64,000 bases of DNA from assembly GCF_021249345.1 (NCBI RefSeq), contig NZ_CP089588.1, positions 620,001 to 684,000 of the forward strand. The letters are read 5' to 3'. This stretch comes from Halobacterium wangiae (GTDB lineage Archaea; Halobacteriota; Halobacteria; Halobacteriales; Halobacteriaceae). A program made the position numbers and the translations under genes. The stretch's first letter is position 1. Every line of letters begins with the position of its first letter. Shown piece after piece: positions 51,085-59,499 of the stretch. The notes under the pieces were generated by a model. That model searched no databases. It was not told the origin of the DNA and saw only the letters and a program-made list of their open reading frames with translations.

Positions 51085-51924
51085 ATGGCGACGATTCCGT
51101 TCGGCGTCTCGCGGCTGGACGGCCGCATCGGCGGCGGTGCGCCCGAGGGGAGCGTGGTGCTGCTGTCGGGGGAGGCCGGTGCGGGGGCCCGGGAGTTCGT
51201 CTACACGAGTGCGGTGCTGAACGGCCTCCAGTCCGCGGACCAGGAGCTGTTCGACCTCCACTACGGCGACCTCCACGGGAACGCTGTGGCGCCCGAGGAG
51301 ATCCACTACGTGTCGTTCACGGCCGACGAGGCGGAGCTCCAGCGGGAGATCTCGTTCACGATGGACGAGGAGATCGTGACGTCCGGGCTCGACGCGGTGG
51401 AGTTCGCGGACCTCTCCCCGGAGTACTTCCAGTTGAGTCCGGTGCCGCGGGCGTGGTACTCGGGGAAACACCAGACCATCGCGGACCTCGGACAGACCGG
51501 CGACGACCGCCGTGACGTCCTGGAGGCGTTCGCGGACTACCTCGACGAGCACGCCCAGGGCAGCCTCGTGATCGTGGACTCGCTGACCGACCTCATCGGC
51601 GCGCGCAAGGACGACATGGATTTCAGCGACATCGTGTTGACGCTGAAGGGGTTGCGGAAGGCCGCCAGCGATTGGGACGGCCTCATCCTGTTGCACCTGG
51701 CGCGGGACGCGGTCACCGACGAGGAGTTCGGGAGCCTGATGACCTCCGTCGACGGCACCGTGCAGTTCGAGTGGGAGCGCGGCGGCAACGAGCGCGTCCG
51801 GACGATGTTCGTCCGGGAGTTCCGCGGCGTCCTCAGTCGACTGGAGGAGGAGGACATCGTGCAGTTCGAGACGGAAGTCCACGATGCCGGCTTCGACGTC
51901 ACCGACGTGCGGAAGATACGGTGA
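51085..51924 (+). CDS. RecA/KaiC-like protein without Walker A lysine
   Basis: A 279-residue protein of the same broad fold as the product at 45003. MATIPFGVSRLDGRIGGGAP is KaiC-like, but the P-loop reads LLSGEAGAGAREF, with A35 where lysine is expected, so ATP hydrolysis is doubtful. The Walker B strand LVIVDSLTDLIGA (about 153-165) is kept. Inactive RecA-fold partners are common in haloarchaea (HTR-like group). It starts 51085 after an AAAAGACGTAAACG region and precedes a coiled-coil gene by 42 bases. Confidence 0.78.
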   Translation: MATIPFGVSRLDGRIGGGAPEGSVVLLSGEAGAGAREFVYTSAVLNGLQSADQELFDLHYGDLHGNAVAPEEIHYVSFTADEAELQREISFTMDEEIVTSGLDAVEFADLSPEYFQLSPVPRAWYSGKHQTIADLGQTGDDRRDVLEAFADYLDEHAQGSLVIVDSLTDLIGARKDDMDFSDIVLTLKGLRKAASDWDGLILLHLARDAVTDEEFGSLMTSVDGTVQFEWERGGNERVRTMFVREFRGVLSRLEEEDIVQFETEVHDAGFDVTDVRKIR

Positions 51925-51966
51925 GGCACCGAACGGTTAAGGGAGGTGGGGTCCAACACCGGTTGA

Positions 51967-52953
51967 ATGGCCGACGGAACGTCGGACGCGGCCGGGGGGC
52001 CGAGCCTCGAGGGGGCGGCCGCGGAGTGGCTCGCGGAACGAGCCAGCGACGCAGACGTCAGCGAGAAGGTGCTCCTACAGCGAATCGTCGGCGCGTACCG
52101 GGCGGCGACGGAGGACGCCGACAACGAGTTCGTCACCGACGACGAGTTGCGCGAGCAGGTGGGGGACGTCGAGCGGGAGTTCGACGAGAAGATCCAGGAC
52201 GTCCGCGAGCGCGTCATTCAGGTGAAACGCGAGGCCGACGGGAAGGCGACCGCGGACCACGACCACGCGGAGGTCTCCCAGCAGGCCGCGGACGCGGTGG
52301 CGGCCGCGGAGTCGGCGCAGGCCGAGGCGGGAGTGCTGGCCGAGGAGGTCGACCGGCTCGCGGACCGCGTGGACGCTGGCTTCGACAACTTCGAGGAGGT
52401 GCTGTCGTACCTCCGGGACGAGACGGACGACCTCGACGGGAAGGCGACGACGCTGGCGACCGCGGTGCTGTCGATGCGGGAGTCCGTCCGCTCGCTGGCG
52501 GCGGCCGAGGCCCGCCGGGAGCGCGCCGAACAGCTCCAGCGCGAGGCGAACGTCTCGGGCGTCCAGAACGCGGACTGCGACGCCTGCGGGCAGTCGGTGA
52601 CCGTGGCGCAGCTGTCGGCGCCGGAGTGTCCGTTCTGCGCGGAGAGCTTCGAGGGCGTCGAGGCGAAGACGGGGTGGTTCGGCAGCCACACGCTGGTGAC
52701 CGGACGGAAGCCGGCGCTGACGGCGAAGCGGTCGTGGCTCGACGACGACGGCGAGAGCGACTCCTGGCTCGGTGGCGACACGGAGACTCTCGAAGCGATG
52801 GCGACCGGAGCGGACGACGCCGGAGAGACGGACGACGAAGCGACGGACGCCTGGGTCGAGGAGGCGGACGTCGACGACGCGGTGGACGTGACGGCGGCCG
52901 AACCCGTCGACAGCGAGGCGACGGACGGCGGCCGGGAGGACCCTGATGACTGA
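51967..52953 (+). CDS. Coiled-coil zinc-finger protein, unknown function
   Basis: A 328-residue protein. Residues about 25-195 are mainly helical and coiled coil (RADGKATADHDHAEVSQQ-like; DRLADRVDAGFDNFEEVLSY), then a zinc finger, DCDACGQSV (about 198-206) with APECPFCAESF (about 215-225), and an acidic C-terminal tail. A TTAAG box at 51937-51941 is about 26 bases before the ATG, so it has its own leaderless promoter. It overlaps the next gene by 8 bases. Possibly an adaptor for the KaiC-like protein; inferred from position only. Confidence 0.65.
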   Translation: MADGTSDAAGGPSLEGAAAEWLAERASDADVSEKVLLQRIVGAYRAATEDADNEFVTDDELREQVGDVEREFDEKIQDVRERVIQVKREADGKATADHDHAEVSQQAADAVAAAESAQAEAGVLAEEVDRLADRVDAGFDNFEEVLSYLRDETDDLDGKATTLATAVLSMRESVRSLAAAEARRERAEQLQREANVSGVQNADCDACGQSVTVAQLSAPECPFCAESFEGVEAKTGWFGSHTLVTGRKPALTAKRSWLDDDGESDSWLGGDTETLEAMATGADDAGETDDEATDAWVEEADVDDAVDVTAAEPVDSEATDGGREDPDD

Positions 52954-53491
52954 CGAACACCAGGCGGACACACCGGACGGCGAGGAGGACGACGAGCCGT
53001 CGGGCGAGCGCTCGCCCGGCGAGATCGGACCCGGCACCACCGCGAGCGACCCGCCCGGAGCGGACGCGGGCGAGAGCGCTGCCGCGGAGTCAGCTCCGGA
53101 CGACGGCCGCGACGAGGACGCTCCGCTGTCGGACCTCCGTGAGGACGTCGACGAGCGCCGCGAGCGCGAGGACGACTTCGACGCGCTGTTCGACGAGGTG
53201 AGCGTCGGCGACGTCGACGAGGAGTCGGTCTGGGAGGCGCTCTCCGCCTCGGCCGACGACCCGCTGTTCGTCACGGAGTCCATCGAGGACGATAGGGAGG
53301 TAACCGTCGTGGAGAAACGGCTCTGTCACGGCTGCGAGCACTTCGCGGACCCGCCGCACCTCGCCTGCAACCACGAGGGGACGACCATCGAGGCGGAGGT
53401 GGACACCGACCACTTCCGCGTCGTGGACTGTCCCGTCGTCGCCGAGCGCCGCGAGGAGGAGGCGGGTGACTTTTCACCCGACGATTCCTAA
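52946..53491 (+). CDS. Acidic protein with C-terminal cysteine cluster, unknown function
   Basis: A 181-residue protein. The first 115 residues are acidic and probably disordered (RREREDDFDALFDEVSVGDV starts a helical part). Residues about 126-165 contain a metal-binding-like cluster, KRLCHGCEHFADPPHLACNH and VVDCPVV, with four cysteines and two histidines. It overlaps the upstream gene by 8 bases and is 8 bases ahead of the TFS gene, so the three form an operon. Confidence 0.6.
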   Translation: MTDEHQADTPDGEEDDEPSGERSPGEIGPGTTASDPPGADAGESAAAESAPDDGRDEDAPLSDLREDVDERREREDDFDALFDEVSVGDVDEESVWEALSASADDPLFVTESIEDDREVTVVEKRLCHGCEHFADPPHLACNHEGTTIEAEVDTDHFRVVDCPVVAERREEEAGDFSPDDS

Positions 53492-53499
53492 CGGGAGCT

Positions 53500-53814
53500 A
53501 TGCAGTTCTGCGACGACTGCGGCTCGATGATGCACAAGCAGGGCGAGGAGATGGTGTGTTCGAGCTGCGGCGCCGTCGAGGAGAGCGAGGCCGACGGGGG
53601 GTTCGTGGAGACGGCCGCCCAGGACACCAGCGACGTCATCGAGACGAGCGAGGACGCGAACTTCGAGGGGAAGCCGACCGCCGAGGAGACGTGTCCGGAG
53701 TGTGGCCACGACACGGCGTGGTACACCATCAAGCAGACCGGGAGCGCCGACGAACCGCCGACGCGCTTCTTCAAGTGCAAGGACTGTGGCGCGCGCTGGC
53801 GGGATTACAGCTAA
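53500..53814 (+). CDS. tfs: Transcription factor S (TFS)
   Basis: A 104-residue archaeal TFIIS/RPB9-like protein. The N-terminal zinc ribbon is MQFCDDCGSMMHKQGEEMVC with SSCGAVE, and the C-terminal TFIIS-type ribbon is ETCPECGHDTAWYTIKQTGS, DEPPTRFFKCKDCGARWRDY. The catalytic acidic pair of TFS (Asp-Glu) appears as ADEPPTRF (about 81-88). It rescues backtracked RNA polymerase by stimulating RNA cleavage. Confidence 0.95.
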   Translation: MQFCDDCGSMMHKQGEEMVCSSCGAVEESEADGGFVETAAQDTSDVIETSEDANFEGKPTAEETCPECGHDTAWYTIKQTGSADEPPTRFFKCKDCGARWRDYS

Positions 53815-53861
53815 GAGGGATTTCCGCCGAGGTTCTCTAGAAAATATAGCGACACCCACCT

Positions 53862-53887
53862 AGAATCCCCGGATATCCGTGGATTCT
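53862..53887. promoter_or_regulatory. 26-bp near-perfect palindrome
   Basis: AGAATCC (53862-53868), a central perfect palindrome CGGATATCCG (53870-53879) and GGATTCT (53881-53887) are arranged symmetrically, with one mismatched pair (53869/53880). That gives 24 of 26 symmetric positions. It starts 43 bases before the next gene's ATG and just upstream of a TATA-like ATTTAC (53900-53905), the place for an activator or repressor dimer. It stands out because the surroundings have little symmetry. Confidence 0.5.
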
Positions 53888-53929
53888 CGCGAAAAAGCAT
53901 TTACGTCAAGAAGTCGTCTTTTCAGTCGA

Positions 53930-54298
53930 ATGATGTTCGAAGATGATGGCTCCGAAGAAACTAACCCCATCATAGATCGACCAGCTGCGGAGGACGATTC
54001 TTTCGAGGACCCGATAGGCGACTTAGACCTCGATATTGGTGATTCTGGCATCCCTGTGGCCGGGGAAGGTGACGTTGAAGAAGTAGATGATGTGGACGAA
54101 GAGGGTGTGCTGTGTGACTGTGACCCGGAGTACCGACACCCCGAAACAGTCCTTAAGGAGAGGGGTGCGTCATTGGGAGGACTCGGTGGTCAGTTCGCTG
54201 AGGAAACTACCGTCATTATCTGTACCAACTGCGGGACTCGGTTCTATGAGAACGAGTCCTACCGGAACGACAACAGCGGCGCTGGCTCGCTAATATAA
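53930..54298 (+). CDS. Zinc-ribbon protein of unknown function, atypical base composition
   Basis: A 122-residue protein starting MMFEDDGSEETNPIIDRPAA. It is acidic up to about 65, with DSFEDPIGDLDLDIGDSGIP, then has a cysteine set CDCDPEYRHPETVLKERGAS and IICTNCGTRFYENESYRNDN, possibly one zinc site. Its codon use is much more AT-rich than its neighbours (many AT-ending codons), suggesting recent transfer. An ATG at 53933 is an alternative start. It sits 3 bases before a tiny membrane-protein gene. Confidence 0.6.
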   Translation: MMFEDDGSEETNPIIDRPAAEDDSFEDPIGDLDLDIGDSGIPVAGEGDVEEVDDVDEEGVLCDCDPEYRHPETVLKERGASLGGLGGQFAEETTVIICTNCGTRFYENESYRNDNSGAGSLI

Positions 54299-54300
54299 TC

Positions 54301-54438
54301 ATGGAGAAGATAGTTGGAGCAATCGGTACTGCGCTCTCGCTGTACTTCATCTTCGACTTCTTCTTCTGGAATGGTGGTCTCGTGAACCCCAGTATCTTCA
54401 CCCGTCTCGAATCGGTAATGATGCTACTCCCCTTCTGA
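54301..54438 (+). CDS. 45-residue single-helix membrane protein
   Basis: A short open frame with ATG start and TGA stop. The product is MEKIVGAIGTALSLYFIFDF then FFWNGGLVNPSIFTRLESVM, ending MLLPF: a hydrophobic N-terminal helix with aromatic end (about 5-23). It begins two bases after the stop of the zinc-ribbon gene and shares its AT-rich codon use, so the two are likely co-transcribed. No family recognised; a chance open frame is possible but tight spacing favours a real gene. Confidence 0.5.
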   Translation: MEKIVGAIGTALSLYFIFDFFFWNGGLVNPSIFTRLESVMMLLPF

Positions 54439-54512
54439 GAGGGAACACAGCCACGTAGATTGTAAGGTTTGGACGCCGAACGTTCAAACCACGACGCGCC
54501 GTCAGTACCACC

Positions 54513-55520
54513 GTGGCACTCTCGACCGCCCTGACTGAGAGACTCGGAATCGACGTCCCCCTGGTCCAGGCACCTATCGGGAGCGCGACGAACCCCGAAC
54601 TCGCGGCCGCCGTCGCCGACGCCTGTGCGCTGGGGATGCTCGCGGTGACGTGGCTGGACCCCGAGGAGGCCCGCGCGGACGTGGCCGACGCGCTCGGCCG
54701 GACGGACGGCACCGTCGGTGTGAACATCGTCGTGGACGACGCCGCGAAGGACGTGCCCACCGAGGAGCACGTCGAGGCGTGCCTGGACGCGGGCGCGGAG
54801 GTGATCTCCTTCTCGTTCGGCGACGCGGCGCCGTACGTCGAGCGCGTCCACGACGCCGGCGGAATCGTCCTCCAGACCGTCGGGAGCGCCGCGGAGGCCC
54901 GCGAGGCGGAGGCTGCAGCCGTTGACGTCGTGGTCGCGCAGGGGTGGGAAGCCGGCGGCCACGTCCAGAGCGAGGTGGCGACGCTCCCGCTGGTGCCGCG
55001 TGTCGTGGACGCGGTGCCCGACACCCCGGTTATCGCCGCGGGCGGTATCGCGGACGGCCGTGGCGTGGCCGCAGTGCTGACGCTCGGCGCGGCGGGGGCG
55101 TGGCTCGGGACGCGGTTCCTCGCCGCGGCGGAGGCAGACGTCCACCCCGACTACCGCGAGCGAGTGCTGACCGCCGACGAGACGGGGACGACCTACGGCA
55201 CGGTGTTCGACGAGGGGTGGCCCGAGGTCCCTCACCGCGTGCTCGACAACGAGACGACCGAGTGCTGGGGAGCAGCGGGTCGCCCCGACGAGGCGAAACC
55301 CGGCGCTGGCGACGCCGTCGCCGAGTCCCCCGACGGCGAGCCGATCCGTCGCTACGAGGACTCGCTGGCGGTCCCCGGAACCGAGGGCGACGTGACCGAA
55401 CTGCCGCTGTACGCGGGCCAGAGCGCGGGCCTCACGATCGAACGCCGGCCTGCGGGCGAAATCGTCGAGTCGCTGGCGGGGGAGACCTGTGCGGCGCTCG
55501 ACCACCGGCCGGAGTGCTGA
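54513..55520 (+). CDS. Nitronate monooxygenase-like FMN protein
   Basis: A 335-residue TIM-barrel flavoprotein of the 2-nitropropane dioxygenase/NMO family. MALSTALTERLGIDVPLVQA, PIGSATNPELAAAVADACAL and VDVVVAQGWEAGGHV (about 140-154) with IAAGGIADGRGVAAVLTLGA (phosphate-binding) are typical. It binds FMN and oxidises nitronates or, in some members, reduces enoyl-type substrates. The GTG start at 54513 is followed by the normal N-terminus. Confidence 0.85.
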   Translation: MALSTALTERLGIDVPLVQAPIGSATNPELAAAVADACALGMLAVTWLDPEEARADVADALGRTDGTVGVNIVVDDAAKDVPTEEHVEACLDAGAEVISFSFGDAAPYVERVHDAGGIVLQTVGSAAEAREAEAAAVDVVVAQGWEAGGHVQSEVATLPLVPRVVDAVPDTPVIAAGGIADGRGVAAVLTLGAAGAWLGTRFLAAAEADVHPDYRERVLTADETGTTYGTVFDEGWPEVPHRVLDNETTECWGAAGRPDEAKPGAGDAVAESPDGEPIRRYEDSLAVPGTEGDVTELPLYAGQSAGLTIERRPAGEIVESLAGETCAALDHRPEC

Positions 55521-55580
55521 CGGAGGCCCGGTCGCTCCCCGACTCGAAATCTTCAGGCCGGATGGCGCCGAGGCCCATCC

Positions 55581-56012
55581 ATGGACGAGTACGCGTACGT
55601 CGTGAACGTCGATGCGGCAGTCGTCAGAGACGACGAGTACCTCGTGGTCGAGCGGAGCGCCGAGGAGGACCACGCGGCGGGCACGCTGGCGTTCCCCGGT
55701 GGGAAGGTCGAGCAGACCGAGGGGTTCGACGCCGTCGAGAACACCGCGCGTCGTGAGGTCCGCGAGGAGACGGGCGTGGAGGTCGGCGCCGTCGAGTACG
55801 TCTCCAGCAACGCGTTCGTCGCCGACGAGGGGACGCAGTGCCTGAACGTGGTGACGTGGTGTGAGTACGAGAGCGGAGAACCCGAGGCCCGCGAACCCGA
55901 GGAGGTGGCCGACGCGTTCTGGCTGCCGTACGAGGCGTTCGGCGAGCGCGAGGACGTGCCGGAGTACATCGCGGCGTTCGCCGAGCGGGTCGAGGAGCGC
56001 CGCAGTTACTGA
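55581..56012 (+). CDS. NUDIX hydrolase
   Basis: A 143-residue NUDIX protein. The box reads GGKVEQTEGFDAVENTARRE followed by VREETGVEV, that is G-x5-E, a three-residue-longer spacer than usual, then REVREETGV. Its catalytic glutamates are present. It begins with strand MDEYAYVVNVDAAVVRDDEY. Substrate unknown. It ends 7 bases inside the convergent ZIP gene. Confidence 0.87.
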   Translation: MDEYAYVVNVDAAVVRDDEYLVVERSAEEDHAAGTLAFPGGKVEQTEGFDAVENTARREVREETGVEVGAVEYVSSNAFVADEGTQCLNVVTWCEYESGEPEAREPEEVADAFWLPYEAFGEREDVPEYIAAFAERVEERRSY

Positions 56013-56866
56013 AGGAGGAGCCAGGCGGCGGCGACGACGAGGCCACCGGTCGCCGTCGAGAGGACGGCCTGCTCGCGGAGGTCGTCGAGGAGCGTGTGGT
56101 CGTGTTCGTGGCCGGCGCGCGTGGCGGCGTCGTGGACCTCGCTGCCGGTCTCGCAGTGCGGGAGGAAGTCCATCGCGACGTGGAGGAAGATGCCGGCGGC
56201 GAAGCCGAAGACGACGGCGCGGAACGTCGGGTCCGTGGGGAAGGAGAACAGCGTGACCGTGAGCGCGGCGAGGCCGACGCCGGAGGCCGGGAGGAGAAGC
56301 ATCGCGGGCGAGCGGTCGCCCCGGACGAGGCGGCGTGCCGCGGCGTAGCCCGCGGGGCCCTTGTGGGAGACGATGGCGAGGCCGAGCAGCGGGCCGAGTT
56401 CCGGCATCGCGGTGTAGACGACGCCGATGATGGAACCGGCGGCCAGCGAGTGGGCGGTGAGTTCGGCGCTAGTGCGGTCCAGGGGGAGGTCGAAGTGCGT
56501 GAGAAGGTGGCCGACGGTGTGCGCGGCGAAGCCGACGAGGATGCCGGCGGCGACGCCGAAGCCGCCGGGTTTGGGGGCGTAGCCGATAGCCTGTGGCACG
56601 AGGAACACGCTGGCGCTGGTGATCATCGCGCCGCTGGCGAGGCCGTACCCCCAGACCAGACCGGTGGGGTGTTCGCTGCTCGCGCGGGCGCCGAGCGCTG
56701 CTGCACCGGCCATCGCGGCGAACGCGACCCACGAGATGCCGAGCAGTTTGACGGGCGCGTCGCCGACGAGGACGTACGCGGACAGCAAGACGAACCCGAG
56801 TGTGCCGAGGACGCCGAGGCGCGAGGTGTTCGCGCGGACGGCACCGACTGACTGAGTGACCGACAT
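56006..56866 (-). CDS. ZIP family metal transporter
   Basis: A 286-residue polytopic protein with about eight helices. Metal-binding segments are in HTVGHLLTHFDLPLDR (about 116-131), ELTAHSLAAGSIIGVVYTAM (about 134-153) and HKGPAGYAAARRLV (about 166-179). GIFLHVAMDFLPHCE and the loop HEHDHT near the C-terminus carry more histidines. Zinc or other divalent uptake is likely. The start region MSVTQSVGAVRANTSRLG is polar. The adjacent upstream DNA (TTATTAATC) gives a TATA-like box. Confidence 0.85.
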   Translation of the reverse strand: MSVTQSVGAVRANTSRLGVLGTLGFVLLSAYVLVGDAPVKLLGISWVAFAAMAGAAALGARASSEHPTGLVWGYGLASGAMITSASVFLVPQAIGYAPKPGGFGVAAGILVGFAAHTVGHLLTHFDLPLDRTSAELTAHSLAAGSIIGVVYTAMPELGPLLGLAIVSHKGPAGYAAARRLVRGDRSPAMLLLPASGVGLAALTVTLFSFPTDPTFRAVVFGFAAGIFLHVAMDFLPHCETGSEVHDAATRAGHEHDHTLLDDLREQAVLSTATGGLVVAAAWLLLQ

Positions 56867-56935
56867 TCAGTTATTAATCTACTAGCCTTCGTTAATAGCC
56901 TGTCGGTCGGCAGCGTTCCGGACCGCTCCGCCCGT

Positions 56936-57610
56936 TCAGGCCGTCGAACGCTTCCACTCCGCGAGTCCCAGCACGCCGCCGTCGAGTTCCTCGGGGACGG
57001 ACGCCGCCCACGTGAACAGCGGAGCGACTTCGTCGGGGGCTCGTCCACCCATCCCGTGGAGGTCGGTGTCGACCGCTCCCGGGTCGACGAGGCCGACGGC
57101 CTGCTCGCAGTCCGCGGCGAACTGCCGCACCACGCCCTCCGCGGCCGCCTTCGACGCCGCGTAGACGCCGTACCCGGGCTGGGCCTCGCGGGCGACGCTG
57201 CCGGTCGGAACGAGCACGCGGCCGTCGGCGTCCATGTGTGGGAGCGCCTCGCGGACGGCCGCGAACACGCCGCGGGCGTTCGTACGCATCGTGTCGTCGA
57301 ACGCGCTGTACGCCGTCTCGCCCAGCGGCGTCGCACCGGCGTCGCCGTGGTAGACGGCGGCGCAGGGGACGACGACGTCGATGCCGGACTCCTCGCCGGC
57401 CTTCGACGCGTGTTCCATGAACCGCTCGACGTCGAACTCGTCGCGCACGTCCGTGCGGAGGGAGACGCCGCCGAGTTCGTCGGCGAGCGCCGCGATCGCG
57501 TCGCTGTCCCGGCTCCCGAGTGCGACCGTCGCGCCGTCGTCGGCGAACGCTCGCGCGATCGCCTCGCCGAGGCCGCCGGACGCCCCAGTCACCGCTACCG
57601 TGGTTGCCAT
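56936..57610 (-). CDS. Short-chain dehydrogenase/reductase
   Basis: A 224-residue classical SDR. MATTVAVTGASGGLGEAIAR holds the TGxxxGxG NAD(P) motif (about 8-15), catalytic Ser in VPTGSVAREAQPGYG and YGVYAASKAA the YxxxK pair (Tyr at about 152). The GSR motif (LGSRDSDAI) suggests NADP preference. Substrate unknown. Confidence 0.87.
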   Translation of the reverse strand: MATTVAVTGASGGLGEAIARAFADDGATVALGSRDSDAIAALADELGGVSLRTDVRDEFDVERFMEHASKAGEESGIDVVVPCAAVYHGDAGATPLGETAYSAFDDTMRTNARGVFAAVREALPHMDADGRVLVPTGSVAREAQPGYGVYAASKAAAEGVVRQFAADCEQAVGLVDPGAVDTDLHGMGGRAPDEVAPLFTWAASVPEELDGGVLGLAEWKRSTA

Positions 57611-57661
57611 GCAGGGAGAAGAACCGCGAGCTGCCTAAACCTCCCGGGACGAGCCTCGTCC

Positions 57662-58483
57662 CTACCCGGTGAGCACGCCGGTCGTCAGTTCCCCGAGCGG
57701 CCGCGTCACGTCGAACTCCGGCGTGGCGACGTGGATCGGGGTCTCCTCGTCGACGTCGTAGAACCGGAGCGTGAGCGAGAACGTCCCGTCGTCGGCGACG
57801 GGGCCCGCTTCGCGCTGGCCGGACGCCTCGTGGGTCGCCCAGACGTTCTCGCCGGCGTAACGCGCGGCGACTTCGCCCTCCACGACGGCCGCCTGTGGGT
57901 CCGAGAAGTCCGTCCCCCGCATCGGGTCGTCGTTGTCGTACCACGGCCCGAACCCCTCGTCGATGGCGTAGACGTTCGAGAAGCCGGCCTTCTTGAGGCC
58001 CGCGGCCCGCACCGAGGAGAGGTGGTGGGGACAGCGGCAGTAACAGACGACGCGGTCGTCGTTCGGCCAGCCGTTGATGGCGCCACCCTGGGACCCACGG
58101 ACTGCGGGACTGTTCACCGCGCCGAAGATGTGGGCGCGCTCGTACTGTTCGAGCCCGCGGGCGTCGACGAACCGGGCCTCCCGCCTGCGGTGCCAGTAGC
58201 GGGCGACGTCGATGGGGACGAGCGTGACCGTCTCGCCGTTGGTCGACAGCGTCGAGAACTGGGACTCGTCGACGGTCCGCTCGGACGTGTCCTCCGCGTA
58301 CTCGGGCGGGTAACCGTCGCCGGGCGTCTCGTCGGTCGGGAGCTGCTGGTTCGCGGTGAACGACGTGTCGAGGTTGCCCGGGTGGTTGACGGTCCCGGAC
58401 GACGAAGAGCCGAAGAGACCCGTACAGCCGGCGAGAGCTGCGAGCGACCCCGTGCTCGCGGCGAGGAACGTGCGGCGGTTCAT
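57662..58483 (-). CDS. Tat lipoprotein with rhodanese-like domain
   Basis: A 273-residue exported protein. MNRRTFLAASTGSLAALAGC is a Tat signal (RRTFL) ending in a lipobox with C20. A Ser-rich linker follows, and about residues 90-180 resemble a rhodanese domain: RFVDARGLEQYERAHIFGAV, VVCYCRCPHHLSSVRAAGLK with candidate active-site cysteines, and GFSNVYAIDEGFGPWYDN. The last 80 residues form a small beta domain. It is anchored on the outer face of the membrane; sulfur transfer or a redox role is possible. Confidence 0.8.
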   Translation of the reverse strand: MNRRTFLAASTGSLAALAGCTGLFGSSSSGTVNHPGNLDTSFTANQQLPTDETPGDGYPPEYAEDTSERTVDESQFSTLSTNGETVTLVPIDVARYWHRRREARFVDARGLEQYERAHIFGAVNSPAVRGSQGGAINGWPNDDRVVCYCRCPHHLSSVRAAGLKKAGFSNVYAIDEGFGPWYDNDDPMRGTDFSDPQAAVVEGEVAARYAGENVWATHEASGQREAGPVADDGTFSLTLRFYDVDEETPIHVATPEFDVTRPLGELTTGVLTG

Positions 58484-58606
58484 ATCCCCGTATTGGGGCG
58501 ACTCCTTGAAGGATTATCGGTAGCCGGCGTAATCGGTCGCGACTCCGTTCGCACCGCCTGCGAACGTCCACAAACTGACTTGGCCCCTCCTCTCCTATCC
58601 CAGCGT

Positions 58607-59476
58607 ATGTCTGTTCGTCGACGACTCGGGACCGGACTGCGGCTCGCGAGAGACAGCCTCGACGTGCTCCGGGACCACCCGAACCTGCTGTGGTTCCCGG
58701 TCTTCGCGGGGCTCGCGGGACTGCTCTTCCTCGTGGTCGTGCTCGGGAGCACGTTCGGCCTGCTCCCGTTCGCGGCCGCCGCGAACGTCTCGGACGCCGT
58801 GGCGTTCGCCGCCGTCGCGGTGGCCATCCTCGGGAGCACCTTCGTCGCGACGCTGTTCACGGCGGGCCTGATGTTCGCCGCCCGGGAGGCGATGCACGGC
58901 CGACGGCCGTCCGTGCGCGGCGGCCTGCGCGCGGCGTGGGAGCGCAAGTGGACCCTGCTCGCGTGGGCCGTCGTCAGCGCCGTCGTCGGCGTCGTCGTGC
59001 GCGCCCTCCAGGAGTCGAACAACGTCGGCGCCGCCGTCGTCGGCGTGCTGTTCAGCGTCTCCTGGGCCGTCGTCACGTACTTCGTCGTCCCCGTCGCGGT
59101 CTTCGAGGACGAACCAATCACGGGGCTCTTCGGACGGAGCGTGGACATCGTCCGGGACACGTGGGGCGAGTCCCTCGGCGCGGAGTTCGGCCTCGGCTTC
59201 GTCCACCTGCTCCTGTTCGGCAGCGTCGCCGTCCTCGCGGTCACCGTCGCGGTTCTCACCAGCCCGTTCGTCGGGGTCGTGTTCGTCGGCCTGCCGCTGG
59301 GCGTGGTCGCGTTCGTCGTCGCGTCGACGCTCAACGGCATCGCGAAGGTCGCGCTGTACGAGTATGCGACCGGCGGCGACCCGCCGCGCTACTTCGAGAA
59401 CGTCGACTTCGACGTCGGTAGCGAGGGCGGCGAGAAGCGGTCGTCGGCGCTCGGCGGTATCCGGCGCGGCATCTGA
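58607..59476 (+). CDS. Polytopic membrane protein, DUF6159-like
   Basis: A 289-residue membrane protein with about six helices. MSVRRRLGTGLRLARDSLDV starts a basic amphipathic helix, followed by long hydrophobic blocks FPVFAGLAGLLFLVVVLGST and WAVVTYFVVPVAVFEDEPIT (about 160-179). The motif VVPVAVFEDEPI and the ending LYEYATGG followed by a polar tail are typical of a haloarchaeal/bacterial membrane family of unknown function (DUF6159 in my recollection). Confidence 0.72.
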   Translation: MSVRRRLGTGLRLARDSLDVLRDHPNLLWFPVFAGLAGLLFLVVVLGSTFGLLPFAAAANVSDAVAFAAVAVAILGSTFVATLFTAGLMFAAREAMHGRRPSVRGGLRAAWERKWTLLAWAVVSAVVGVVVRALQESNNVGAAVVGVLFSVSWAVVTYFVVPVAVFEDEPITGLFGRSVDIVRDTWGESLGAEFGLGFVHLLLFGSVAVLAVTVAVLTSPFVGVVFVGLPLGVVAFVVASTLNGIAKVALYEYATGGDPPRYFENVDFDVGSEGGEKRSSALGGIRRGI

Positions 59477-59499
59477 GGAGACCCGAGAGAGCGGCGGGC

